A stretch of DNA of 5,986 nucleotides, from positions 1,666 to 7,651 of the forward strand of contig DLUN01000086.1 in assembly GCA_003444615.1 (NCBI GenBank), given 5' to 3'. Below the pieces are notes generated by a model. It was not told where the DNA came from. It searched no databases and worked only from the letters and a program-made list of their open reading frames with translations. The position numbers and the translations under genes were made by a program. Each line of letters begins with the position of its first letter. The stretch's first letter is position 1. The stretch comes from Syntrophomonas sp. (GTDB taxonomy: Bacteria > Bacillota > Syntrophomonadia > Syntrophomonadales > Syntrophomonadaceae). Positions 1-5,789 of the stretch are shown in pieces.

Positions 1-594
1 GGCCCATTGGGACGTCCTTCCGAGGTAGAGTATCATGGACGAGTAGTCTGTATTGGTGGTGGGGTAGGAGTAGCCCCGGTTTACCCTATTACCAGGGCTC
101 TTAAGCAGAAAGGTAATGAGGTAATATCCATTATCGGTGCTCGCTCAGCGGACCATTTGATTTTAGAACAGGAGATGGCGGCCGTTAGTGACAAGCTTTA
201 TATTACCAGTGATGATGGTTCGGTAGGACATAAGGGATTTGTTACCGATGTTCTTAATGATTTGTTAAAGGAAGGAACTGCCCTAGACTATATAATAGCT
301 ATTGGGCCATTGGTAATGATGAAGGCCGTGTGTGAACTGAGTAAACCCTATGGGGTTAAAACAACTGTCAGCCTAAATCCTATCATGGTGGATGGGACCG
401 GTATGTGTGGTGCTTGCCGGGTAGTGGTGGACAGCGAGACTAAATTTGCCTGTGTGGACGGGCCTGAATTTGATGGTCACCAGGTGGACTGGGAACTAGC
501 GCAAATGCGTAGCCGCATGTTCCAGGAGGAAGAGAAAATTGCTATGCAAAATGCTTGTGGGGGAGGGGACTGCCAGTGTCAGAGGCAAGAGTAA
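1..594 (+). CDS. nfnA: NfnA-like FAD/NAD(H)-binding [2Fe-2S] subunit, 5' end cut off by window
   Basis: The reading frame is open from base 1 to a TAA at 592-594, giving 197 visible residues. The family is about 280 residues long, so roughly 80-90 residues (most of the FAD-binding barrel) lie outside the window. Numbering from the first visible residue, a Rossmann-type glycine stretch IGGGVGVAP covers 18-26, a GPLVMMKA segment starts at 102, and the cluster motif VDGTGMCGACR ends near 140 with a third cysteine at 151. The order D131, C136, C139, C151 fits the Asp(Cys)3-type [2Fe-2S] site known for the NfnA/sulfide dehydrogenase small subunit. In the known complex this subunit takes electrons from NADH at FAD and exchanges them with NfnB in a bifurcating reaction with ferredoxin and NADP+. 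It overlaps the next gene by 19 bp, which supports co-translation. The tail ends with three more cysteines (186, 191, 193). PyrK of dihydroorotate dehydrogenase is related, but the NfnB-like neighbour favours Nfn. The TTG at 7 is not the true start. Confidence 0.88.
   Translation, partial: GPLGRPSEVEYHGRVVCIGGGVGVAPVYPITRALKQKGNEVISIIGARSADHLILEQEMAAVSDKLYITSDDGSVGHKGFVTDVLNDLLKEGTALDYIIAIGPLVMMKAVCELSKPYGVKTTVSLNPIMVDGTGMCGACRVVVDSETKFACVDGPEFDGHQVDWELAQMRSRMFQEEEKIAMQNACGGGDCQCQRQE
558..567 (+). promoter_or_regulatory. Shine-Dalgarno for nfnB inside the nfnA tail
   Basis: The purine run GGGGGAGGGG lies 8 bases before the GTG at 576, inside the last codons of the upstream gene. It decides the start of the second gene. 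In the upstream frame the same bases form most of a Gly-Gly-Gly-Asp stretch. Confidence 0.7.
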
Positions 595-1979
595 GAGTTG
601 ACCGGCAGGTGATGCCCAACCAAGACGCCCGCCAAAGAATAAACAACTTTGATGAAGTAGCCATAGGTTATGATGAAGAGCAAGCACTGGTAGAGGCCTC
701 CCGCTGTCTGGATTGCAAAAAGCCTCTTTGTGTTGAGGGGTGTCCAGTTGATATCAATATACCCTTATTTATTAAGTTTATAAAAGAAAAAGACTATGCT
801 AAGGCTGTCCAGACCATTAAAGAAAAAAATAATTTACCTGCTATCTGCGGGAGAGTTTGTCCTCAGGAAAACCAGTGTGAAAAGCGCTGTGTACTGGGCA
901 AGAAATATCAACCTGTGGCTATTGGCGGCTTGGAACGATTTGTAGCTGACTGGGAAATGAAGCATAGCGCAGATACCCGCCCAGTTGTTTTGCCTCCCAG
1001 CGGAAAGAAAGTGGCCGTTATTGGTTCTGGGCCAGCTGGGCTAACTGCGGCAGCTGATCTAGCCAGGCTCGGACACCAAGTAACTATATTTGAAGCGCTC
1101 CACACTGCCGGAGGAGTTTTGGTTTATGGAATTCCTGAATTCAGATTACCCAAAACCATAGTAGAGAAGGAAATCAACGGTATACGTCAATTAGGAGTGG
1201 AAATCAAGACCAACATGGTAATAGGCAAAATACACACGGTTGATGAACTATTAGCAGACGGGTTTGATGCAGTATTTGTTGGAACTGGTGCAGGGCTTCC
1301 CTATTTTATGAATATACCAGGAGAGAACTTAAATGGAGTTTACTCAGCCAACGAGTTTTTGACCCGAATTAATCTAATGAAGGCTTACCTTTTTCCAGAG
1401 TATCTGACACCTATACGCCTGGGGAAAAAAGTGGCCGTAGTGGGGGCGGGCAATGTAGCTATGGACAGCGCCAGAACTGCTTTGCGTTTGGGTGCACAGG
1501 AGTGTTATATAGTATACCGTCGCTCGGACCAGGAGATGCCGGCCCGTCGCGAGGAGATAGAACATGCTCGCGAAGAAGGGGTTCAGTTTAAGCTTTTGAC
1601 CAGTCCGGTAGAAATTATAGGTGACGAGAAGGGATGGGTCAGGTCTATGGTATGTCAAAGGTTTGAGCTGGGTGAACCTGATGCATCAGGAAGACGCAGA
1701 CCCATAGCCATTCCTGGTTCAGAGTACGAGATAGAAATTGATACCGTTATTATGGCTATTGGTCAGGGCCCCAATCCTCTTATCGGGCAGACTACTGCTG
1801 ATTTAGAGTTAAACCGAAACGGAAATATAGTGGCTGACGAATCCACAGGGCAAACCAGCAAACCTGGTGTTTTTGCAGGCGGAGATATCGTTACCGGTGC
1901 CGCCACCGTTATTCAAGCCATGGGAGCTGGTAAAAAAGCCGCCCAGGCTATTCATAAATTCTTACAAGGAGTAGAATAA
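576..1979 (+). CDS. nfnB: NfnB-like NADPH-dependent oxidoreductase (glutamate synthase small-subunit family)
   Basis: With the GTG at 576 the protein has 467 residues, the usual length. This start has a strong ribosome site, and the N-terminal stretch (SEARVRV, then MPNQDAR) resembles family members; a TTG at 555 and an ATG at 612 are less likely. Two cysteine groups follow: C44, C47, C52, C56 and C91, C95, C101, C105, as in the N-terminal domain carrying two [4Fe-4S] clusters. A first dinucleotide fold (VAVIGSGPAG, 146-155) should hold FAD, a second (VAVVGAGNVAMD, 286-297) should hold NADP(H), and GVFAGGD at 431-437 closes the FAD site. In Nfn this subunit carries the bifurcating FAD and reacts with ferredoxin and NADPH in the cytoplasm. 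A glutamate synthase beta subunit (GltD) has the same fold, but no large GOGAT subunit is visible and the preceding gene is NfnA-like. Activity as a bifurcating enzyme is inferred from the gene pair. Confidence 0.88.
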   Translation: MSEARVRVDRQVMPNQDARQRINNFDEVAIGYDEEQALVEASRCLDCKKPLCVEGCPVDINIPLFIKFIKEKDYAKAVQTIKEKNNLPAICGRVCPQENQCEKRCVLGKKYQPVAIGGLERFVADWEMKHSADTRPVVLPPSGKKVAVIGSGPAGLTAAADLARLGHQVTIFEALHTAGGVLVYGIPEFRLPKTIVEKEINGIRQLGVEIKTNMVIGKIHTVDELLADGFDAVFVGTGAGLPYFMNIPGENLNGVYSANEFLTRINLMKAYLFPEYLTPIRLGKKVAVVGAGNVAMDSARTALRLGAQECYIVYRRSDQEMPARREEIEHAREEGVQFKLLTSPVEIIGDEKGWVRSMVCQRFELGEPDASGRRRPIAIPGSEYEIEIDTVIMAIGQGPNPLIGQTTADLELNRNGNIVADESTGQTSKPGVFAGGDIVTGAATVIQAMGAGKKAAQAIHKFLQGVE

Positions 1980-2021
1980 CTTAAACATTTGATCGATTGC
2001 GGGAGTACGGCGGGTTTATAA

Positions 2022-2051
2022 TTTCGAGTTTTACAGCCGGAATGCTATAAT
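2022..2051 (+). promoter_or_regulatory. Candidate sigma-A promoter for the PrsA-like gene
   Basis: An extended -10 element, TGC followed by TATAAT at 2046-2051, lies 30 bases before the start codon. The best -35 match at about the right distance is TTTCGA (2022-2027, spacer 18), which is weak; the TG extension may compensate. A second TATAAT at 2017-2022 has no well-spaced -35. Confidence 0.45.
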
Positions 2052-2081
2052 AAACTTTAATGTAAGCGTAGGAGGACGAAC

Positions 2082-3044
2082 ATGCACAAAAAAACCCATT
2101 ACCTGGTGCTGGCTTTAACCCTAATACTAGCATTATTCATGCTAAACGGTTGTCAGGAGAAAAACCAGGAACAAACTATCGGTGAGGTCAACGGGGAGGC
2201 CATAACTGAAAAGCAGTTTGAACAGCACTATAGATTGGTACTCAATTATTACGAGCAAACTTACGGAAAAATTGATGAAAAAAAAGAACCGGAGTTAGTA
2301 ACCAATCTTAAGGACAGCAGTTTTGAAGATCTGGTAGTGCAAAAACTGATTCTTCAAGAGGCAAAAAAGCGGGGGATTGAGGCGGATCTAAAACAGGTGG
2401 AACAGGATCTTGCTTTTATTCGTGAGCAGAGAAACCAATTGGAAGAAAACGGTTACCAAAAATTTATGGATGATAATGGATTTGATGAGGAATTCTTGAA
2501 ACAGGAGTGGATTACTCAGAACCTATATATTCAGTTGCGTAATGACGTAACCAGTGAGGTAAAGATCAGCGAAGAAGAGTGCCAGGCTTACTATGAGGAA
2601 AATAAGGATGTGTTTAAACATCCAGCGGGGAAAGAAATTTTTCATATACTGGTAGAAGATGAGGATAAAGCCGAAGAAGTATTAGCTCAGTTAGATAAAG
2701 GTGATTCTTTCAGTGAACTGGCAGCCGAGTATTCCATTGATCCAGGCAGCCGGACCCGGGGCGGCGATGTTGGTGTGGTTAATGAAGACACTAATTTTGT
2801 AGAACCTTTTAAGGAGGCAGCCCTTAAACTACCTCCTGGTGAATTGCTTACAACACCTGTGAAGAGCGATTACGGTTATCATATCATTAAGGCCGGGGAG
2901 CAGTTGGAGGAAGGAATATGGCCCTATAGCAAAGTACAAGCTGATATACAGGCGGCTTTACTTATGTCTAAACAAGATGAAGTGTTTAATCAGTTTTTAG
3001 AAGATTTGCGTGCTAATGCCGAGATAAAAGATTATCGTAAATAA
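2082..3044 (+). CDS. prsA: PrsA-like lipoprotein, parvulin-type peptidyl-prolyl isomerase
   Basis: This 320-residue protein starts at an ATG with AGGAGG six bases upstream (2070-2075). Residues 1-23 form a lipoprotein signal: a charged start (HKK), a hydrophobic core, and the lipobox LNGC with C24 as the lipid-modified residue. Residues 33-160 are a helical SurA/PrsA N-terminal chaperone region beginning GEVNGEAIT. Residues about 184-272 are the rotamase domain, with HIL (188-190), the LAAEYSIDP segment, GGDVG (228-232), PF (242-243) and DYGYHII (263-269). The C-terminal part 273-320 returns to the helical module. The protein should sit outside the membrane, tethered by lipid, and help exported proteins fold by cis-trans isomerisation of proline bonds. 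Length and layout are normal for PrsA. It appears to be a single-gene unit, with its own promoter candidate and a strong terminator. The symbol marks family membership; orthology to Bacillus PrsA is not proven. Confidence 0.9.
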   Translation: MHKKTHYLVLALTLILALFMLNGCQEKNQEQTIGEVNGEAITEKQFEQHYRLVLNYYEQTYGKIDEKKEPELVTNLKDSSFEDLVVQKLILQEAKKRGIEADLKQVEQDLAFIREQRNQLEENGYQKFMDDNGFDEEFLKQEWITQNLYIQLRNDVTSEVKISEEECQAYYEENKDVFKHPAGKEIFHILVEDEDKAEEVLAQLDKGDSFSELAAEYSIDPGSRTRGGDVGVVNEDTNFVEPFKEAALKLPPGELLTTPVKSDYGYHIIKAGEQLEEGIWPYSKVQADIQAALLMSKQDEVFNQFLEDLRANAEIKDYRK

Positions 3045-3073
3045 ATTAGGTCAAAAAGATTACTGATAAATTC

Positions 3074-3127
3074 ACTGATTCAAATTTGGGCTTAAGCTTA
3101 ATGCTTATTTGAGTCAGTTTTTTTATT
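3074..3127 (+). terminator. Rho-independent terminator after the PrsA-like gene
   Basis: The left arm ACTGATTCAAAT (3074-3085) pairs with the right arm ATTTGAGTCAGT (3107-3118) over 12 positions, with one T-G wobble. A smaller inner pairing (AAGC with GCTT) is possible in the loop. Seven T residues follow (3118-3124). It lies 29 bases after the stop codon and separates this unit from the fur-feo block. Confidence 0.88.
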
Positions 3128-3148
3128 AGCCAATGAGAATTTCGATAC

Positions 3149-3177
3149 TTGTTTGTTGTTATGTAAAGAAGTAATAT
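3149..3177 (+). promoter_or_regulatory. Candidate sigma-A promoter of the fur-like gene
   Basis: A -35 TTGTTT (3149-3154) and a -10 TAATAT (3172-3177) are separated by exactly 17 bases. Transcription would begin near 3184, just before the Fur-box-like palindrome and about 34 bases before the preferred start codon at 3218. Confidence 0.6.
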
Positions 3178-3186
3178 GTTAATAGA

Positions 3187-3201
3187 TGATAATCAATATC
3201 A
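3187..3201 (+). promoter_or_regulatory. Fur-box-like operator in the fur leader
   Basis: The sequence TGATAATCAATATCA matches the 7-1-7 Fur box TGATAATnATTATCA at all but one defined position. It covers the predicted transcription start region, which would suit repression of fur by its own product. The fit to the sequence is direct; the autoregulation is inferred. Confidence 0.65.
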
Positions 3202-3217
3202 AGTGCGGCGAGGACAA

Positions 3218-3643
3218 ATGAAAACTGTTTATCAGAAAATCGACCAAAGTGAATACCGTTTAACTCCTCAGCGGTCCGTAGTACTGCAGGTAATGATAGA
3301 AAACCAAGGGCATCACCTGAGTGCAGAGGATGTGTTACAGGAAGCCCGTAAAAAGTCTCCTAATATTGGTATTGCTACTGTATACCGGACCCTGGAAAAA
3401 CTGGCTAGTATCAATGTACTTTATAAGACTATGTTTGAAGGAGGACGTTATCGTTACGAACTGTCTATTGGAGATGAGCACCAGCATCATCATATTATTT
3501 GTTTGTCCTGTGGATCTATTACCGAAGTAGAGGATGACCTGCTGCATATTCTGGAAAACAAGCTGGAAAAGAAAGGTTTTCGGGTGGTAGATCATGAACT
3601 TAAATTCTACGGATATTGCCCGAAATGTAATAAGAAAGCATAA
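3218..3643 (+). CDS. fur: Fur-family ferric uptake regulator
   Basis: With the ATG at 3218 the protein has 141 residues, a normal Fur length. GAGGA lies just upstream (3210-3214). The in-frame ATG at 3176 would add 14 atypical residues but falls in the -10 box and precedes the operator, so it is unlikely. The N-terminal winged helix shows YRLTPQR (13-19), HLSAEDV (33-39) and the recognition helix GIATVYRTLEKLA (51-63). The dimerisation and metal domain has the histidine-rich stretch H88, H90, H91, H92, the structural zinc pairs C95-x2-C98 and C134-x2-C137, and H126. The protein should bind DNA as a dimer when loaded with Fe2+ and repress iron uptake genes. PerR and Zur share this layout. The two Fur-box matches in this locus and the feoB/feoA neighbours favour an iron role, but metal specificity cannot be read from sequence alone. 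No terminator hairpin follows, so transcription may run into feoB 56 bases downstream. Confidence 0.9.
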   Translation: MKTVYQKIDQSEYRLTPQRSVVLQVMIENQGHHLSAEDVLQEARKKSPNIGIATVYRTLEKLASINVLYKTMFEGGRYRYELSIGDEHQHHHIICLSCGSITEVEDDLLHILENKLEKKGFRVVDHELKFYGYCPKCNKKA

Positions 3644-3660
3644 TTTTTTTAGAGTTTTAA

Positions 3661-3681
3661 TGATAATGATTCTCTTTATCG
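3661..3681 (+). promoter_or_regulatory. Fur box upstream of feoB
   Basis: Bases 3662-3680 match the classical 19-bp consensus GATAATGATAATCATTATC at 16 of 19 positions. Viewed as overlapping 7-1-7 elements, the first (3661-3675) is strong and the second, six bases on (3667-3681), is weaker. A GATAAT hexamer inside it (3662-3667) could be the -10 of a feo promoter, though I see no good -35. The site lies 19 bases before the feoB start, so bound Fur would block initiation or read-through from fur. Confidence 0.8.
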
Positions 3682-3699
3682 TAAAATGAGGGACCATAT

Positions 3700-5433
3700 A
3701 TGAAGGCTATTCTAGTCGGTAATCCTAATGTAGGTAAAAGCTATGTATTAAACCGCTTAACTGGCAGCCGGGTTTTCGTCTCCAATTACCCCGGAACTTC
3801 AGTAGAAACAAATCGCGGCTTGCTCACTATTGGTAAGAAGTCAATAGAAATGTTGGATATGCCTGGAATCTATTCTCTCTACAGTGATACTAAAGAGGCA
3901 GCCATGCTGAGGGAGGTACTGGAGCAGTCACCAGATCTGGTTATTCAAGTTTTGGATGCTGTCAACTTAGAGCGTAATCTGGTGCTCACTTTAGAACTAA
4001 TGGAACGTAATTTACCCTTGGTTTTGCTGTTAAACCAGGTAGACCGTGCTCGTCAACTGGGCTTGAAAATTGACAGCAAAGCCTTGTCCAGGCATTTGAA
4101 TGTGCCGGTTTTCCCGTTTTCAGCTGTAACTGGCGAAGGGGTATTGGATTTGCTGGAACAGTTGGATAAAGGCGTTGCCCGGAGCAAGGAAGTGCAGATC
4201 ATTGCCTGGCATGATCAGGTCTGCCAGGGATGTGACGGTTGTTCTGCTGAAGCGGTTCAGAGCCTGGCAAGTGTAGACATGAAACGGTTTGAACAGGCCC
4301 GTATACTGGCTAATAAGACCATTATGCAGCTGGACCAGGTACAGCTTAATTGGCTGGATAGAATCCAAAATGCGGTTGATCATCCCCTCTGGGGCACTAT
4401 TGCGCTGCTGGTGCTGGCTTATCTTTCTTTTATGGTTTTGCTGCACTTTATAAATCTAAGTGAGGGCCCTATCACTACTTTACTGGAACCGTTAAACCGA
4501 GTATTAAGTGAAATCATCATGGAAATATTGCCGCCGGGAATCGTTGCCCAGGTATTATCCAAAGCTGTTCCTGAAGGTATAATAATTCCCTTTACTATTG
4601 TAATGCCGGCTATGCTTATGGTAAGCATACTGATGGCTTTGCTGGAAGACACCGGCATATTACCTCGTTATTCTGTAGCTTTGGAGAGGGTGGGGCGTAT
4701 TTTTGGGCTTTCCGGACAGGCGGTCATACCCCTTACTTTAGGCCTGGGATGTCGTACTCCAGCAGTGGTCGCCACCAGAATACTGCCTAATACAACTCAG
4801 CGTTTTATAGCAGTTACTTTGCTCAGTATAGTGGTACCCTGTGCGGCTACTTTGGGTATTATGGCCTCGGTCCTATCACAGTTTCAAGCATCATTTCCAG
4901 TGGTGGTGGGGTCTTTGCTGCTGGCCTTTTTATTATTAAGTTTTATTCTAGGGCGTATGAATCCTCAGCAGGAAGAGTTTATATACGAACTACCCCCTTT
5001 GCGTATACCTACCTGGGATAATGTGTGGATCAAGATCAAGGCCAGATTCGCGGGCTTTTTCACCGAGATAATGCCATTGCTGCTGATCATGAGCATTGCT
5101 ATTCGGGCAATTTTAGAATCAGGTGTTTTGGAGTATGTACAGGAGATGGGCCGCGTAACTCAGGTTGTTTTTGGCATACCTTCGGAAGCTTTTGTTGCGG
5201 TTTTACTGACGATTTTTCAGCGTTACCTGGCGCCTTTGCTGCTGCTCAATCTGACCCTTACACCCCGGGAAGCTACTATAGCCATAACCATGATTATAAT
5301 TTCTTTACCTTGCTTGCCCGTAATGGTGATGACCATCAGAGAATTGGGCTGGAAGGCATTGGGGAAAATAATTGCCATGGGGTTTGCGGCATCTTTTTTG
5401 ATGGGAATTGTACTAAATATGATATTACCCTGA
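3700..5433 (+). CDS. feoB: FeoB-like ferrous iron transporter, compact variant with Cys-rich linker
   Basis: The 577-residue protein starts at an ATG six bases after GAGGGA (3688-3693). An N-terminal G domain carries G1 GNPNVGKS (7-14), a G2-like NYPGTSVE (29-36), G3 DMPG (53-56), G4 NQVD (112-115) and G5 SAVTGEG (141-147). A short helical linker (about 165-228) replaces the usual longer GDI domain and contains C175, C178 and C181 in a C-x2-C-x2-C pattern. The membrane part starts near 232, with about eight or nine hydrophobic segments. The first Gate region keeps LEDTGILPR (315-323) and GLGCRTPA (348-355, C351), then VPCAATLG (379-386). The cytoplasmic stretch ELPPLRIP (430-437) precedes the second Gate half, which ends with LPCLPVM (536-542). 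FeoB imports Fe2+ across the cytoplasmic membrane, driven or gated by its G protein. Most FeoB proteins have about 650-770 residues. Both ends and both Gate halves are present, so this is a compact form, not a broken gene. FeoA follows by 24 bases and a Fur box precedes it. Iron is the most likely substrate, but the divergence leaves room for another divalent metal. Confidence 0.87.
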   Translation: MKAILVGNPNVGKSYVLNRLTGSRVFVSNYPGTSVETNRGLLTIGKKSIEMLDMPGIYSLYSDTKEAAMLREVLEQSPDLVIQVLDAVNLERNLVLTLELMERNLPLVLLLNQVDRARQLGLKIDSKALSRHLNVPVFPFSAVTGEGVLDLLEQLDKGVARSKEVQIIAWHDQVCQGCDGCSAEAVQSLASVDMKRFEQARILANKTIMQLDQVQLNWLDRIQNAVDHPLWGTIALLVLAYLSFMVLLHFINLSEGPITTLLEPLNRVLSEIIMEILPPGIVAQVLSKAVPEGIIIPFTIVMPAMLMVSILMALLEDTGILPRYSVALERVGRIFGLSGQAVIPLTLGLGCRTPAVVATRILPNTTQRFIAVTLLSIVVPCAATLGIMASVLSQFQASFPVVVGSLLLAFLLLSFILGRMNPQQEEFIYELPPLRIPTWDNVWIKIKARFAGFFTEIMPLLLIMSIAIRAILESGVLEYVQEMGRVTQVVFGIPSEAFVAVLLTIFQRYLAPLLLLNLTLTPREATIAITMIIISLPCLPVMVMTIRELGWKALGKIIAMGFAASFLMGIVLNMILP

Positions 5434-5457
5434 TTTATGGAAGGGGAGGCTCAAAAG

Positions 5458-5676
5458 ATGAGATTAGATACATTGGAAACTGGCCGTAAAGTGCGGGTAG
5501 TAAGAATTAATCGAGGTATAAAAGCGGCCCAGCAGCTTACGGAAATGGGCATTATACCGGGAGTGGAGTTGGAATTGCTGGCCAAGCACCCTTTGCGGGG
5601 GCCTATAGTTATTAAGCTGGGCAATACACGTATAGCTTTGGGGCGCAGACTGGCTGGGTCCATTGAGGTGGAGTAG
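5458..5676 (+). CDS. feoA: FeoA-like SH3-fold protein
   Basis: The ATG at 5458, eight bases after GGGGAGG (5443-5449), gives 72 residues, typical for FeoA. An in-frame ATG at 5437 lies before that ribosome site and is rejected. The sequence follows the family pattern: an N-terminal L-x2-L-x2-G-like start (LDTLETG, 3-9), LTEMGIIPGVELELL (27-41), GPIVIKLGNTRIALGRR (48-64) and AGSIEV at the end. FeoA is a small cytoplasmic SH3-like protein that acts with FeoB, probably by binding it and modulating its activity. It starts 24 bases after feoB stops, so the two are co-transcribed. The order feoB-feoA is the reverse of the common feoA-feoB arrangement. An SH3 domain alone resembles the C-terminal domain of DtxR/MntR regulators, but no DNA-binding part is present. 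Confidence 0.9.
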   Translation: MRLDTLETGRKVRVVRINRGIKAAQQLTEMGIIPGVELELLAKHPLRGPIVIKLGNTRIALGRRLAGSIEVE

Positions 5677-5682
5677 AAGTCA

Positions 5683-5712
5683 TTGGAATTATATGAAATG
5701 AGTTACTATAAT
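5683..5712 (+). promoter_or_regulatory. Candidate sigma-A promoter for the ABC ATPase gene
   Basis: TTGGAA (5683-5688) and a perfect TATAAT (5707-5712) are 18 bases apart, seven bases after the feoA stop codon. This suggests that the downstream gene has its own promoter and a leader of about 70 bases. No terminator hairpin separates it from feoA, so read-through is also possible. Confidence 0.5.
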
Positions 5713-5732
5713 GTGCTAGAGCGGTTAGACTT

Positions 5733-5747
5733 ATAACAACAAGTTAT
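5733..5747 (+). repeat. Small palindrome in the leader of the ABC ATPase gene
   Basis: ATAAC and GTTAT form perfect 5-base inverted arms around AACAA. The site lies about 14 bases after the likely transcription start and 42 bases before the start codon, where a repressor or activator site could sit. It matches neither the Fur box nor the Rrf2/IscR type 1 motif I know. It is short and A+T-rich, so chance is possible. Confidence 0.3.
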
Positions 5748-5789
5748 GTTATTCTATCGGTAAGTTCTAATATTTGGAGGGAGCATTTA

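Noticed and set aside
555..575. TTG at 555 as an upstream start for nfnB
   Set aside because: It precedes the GGGGGAGGGG ribosome site and would add seven residues with no family likeness; GTG at 576 is well placed.
1374..1658. Reverse-strand open frame inside nfnB
   Set aside because: It lies wholly within a clearly conserved gene, has no ribosome site of note and no recognisable product; likewise reverse frames at 496-687, 908-1105, 3335-3697, 4120-4446, 4419-4658 and 5451-5663.
2017..2022. TATAAT at 2017-2022 as the main -10 for the PrsA-like gene
   Set aside because: The nearest -35-like sequences, TTGATC at 1989 and TTGCGG at 1997, give spacers of 22 and 14 bases, outside the usual range.
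1980..2081. Riboswitch or terminator between nfnB and the PrsA-like gene
   Set aside because: Only 102 bases, with no convincing paired stem or T-run and no riboswitch core that I recognise.
3644..3654. T-run after fur as a terminator
   Set aside because: No stable hairpin precedes the seven T residues, so it does not meet the intrinsic terminator pattern.
3700..5433. FeoB as a truncated or frameshifted pseudogene
   Set aside because: All five G motifs, both Gate halves and a normal C-terminal membrane segment are present in one frame, with good translation and regulatory signals.
5437..5457. ATG at 5437 as the feoA start
   Set aside because: The strong GGGGAGG site lies downstream of it and is well spaced for the ATG at 5458, which also gives a typical FeoA N-terminus.
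5025..5489. Long open frame across the end of feoB and start of feoA
   Set aside because: It overlaps two well-supported genes in another frame, and its product has an odd composition with no recognisable domain.
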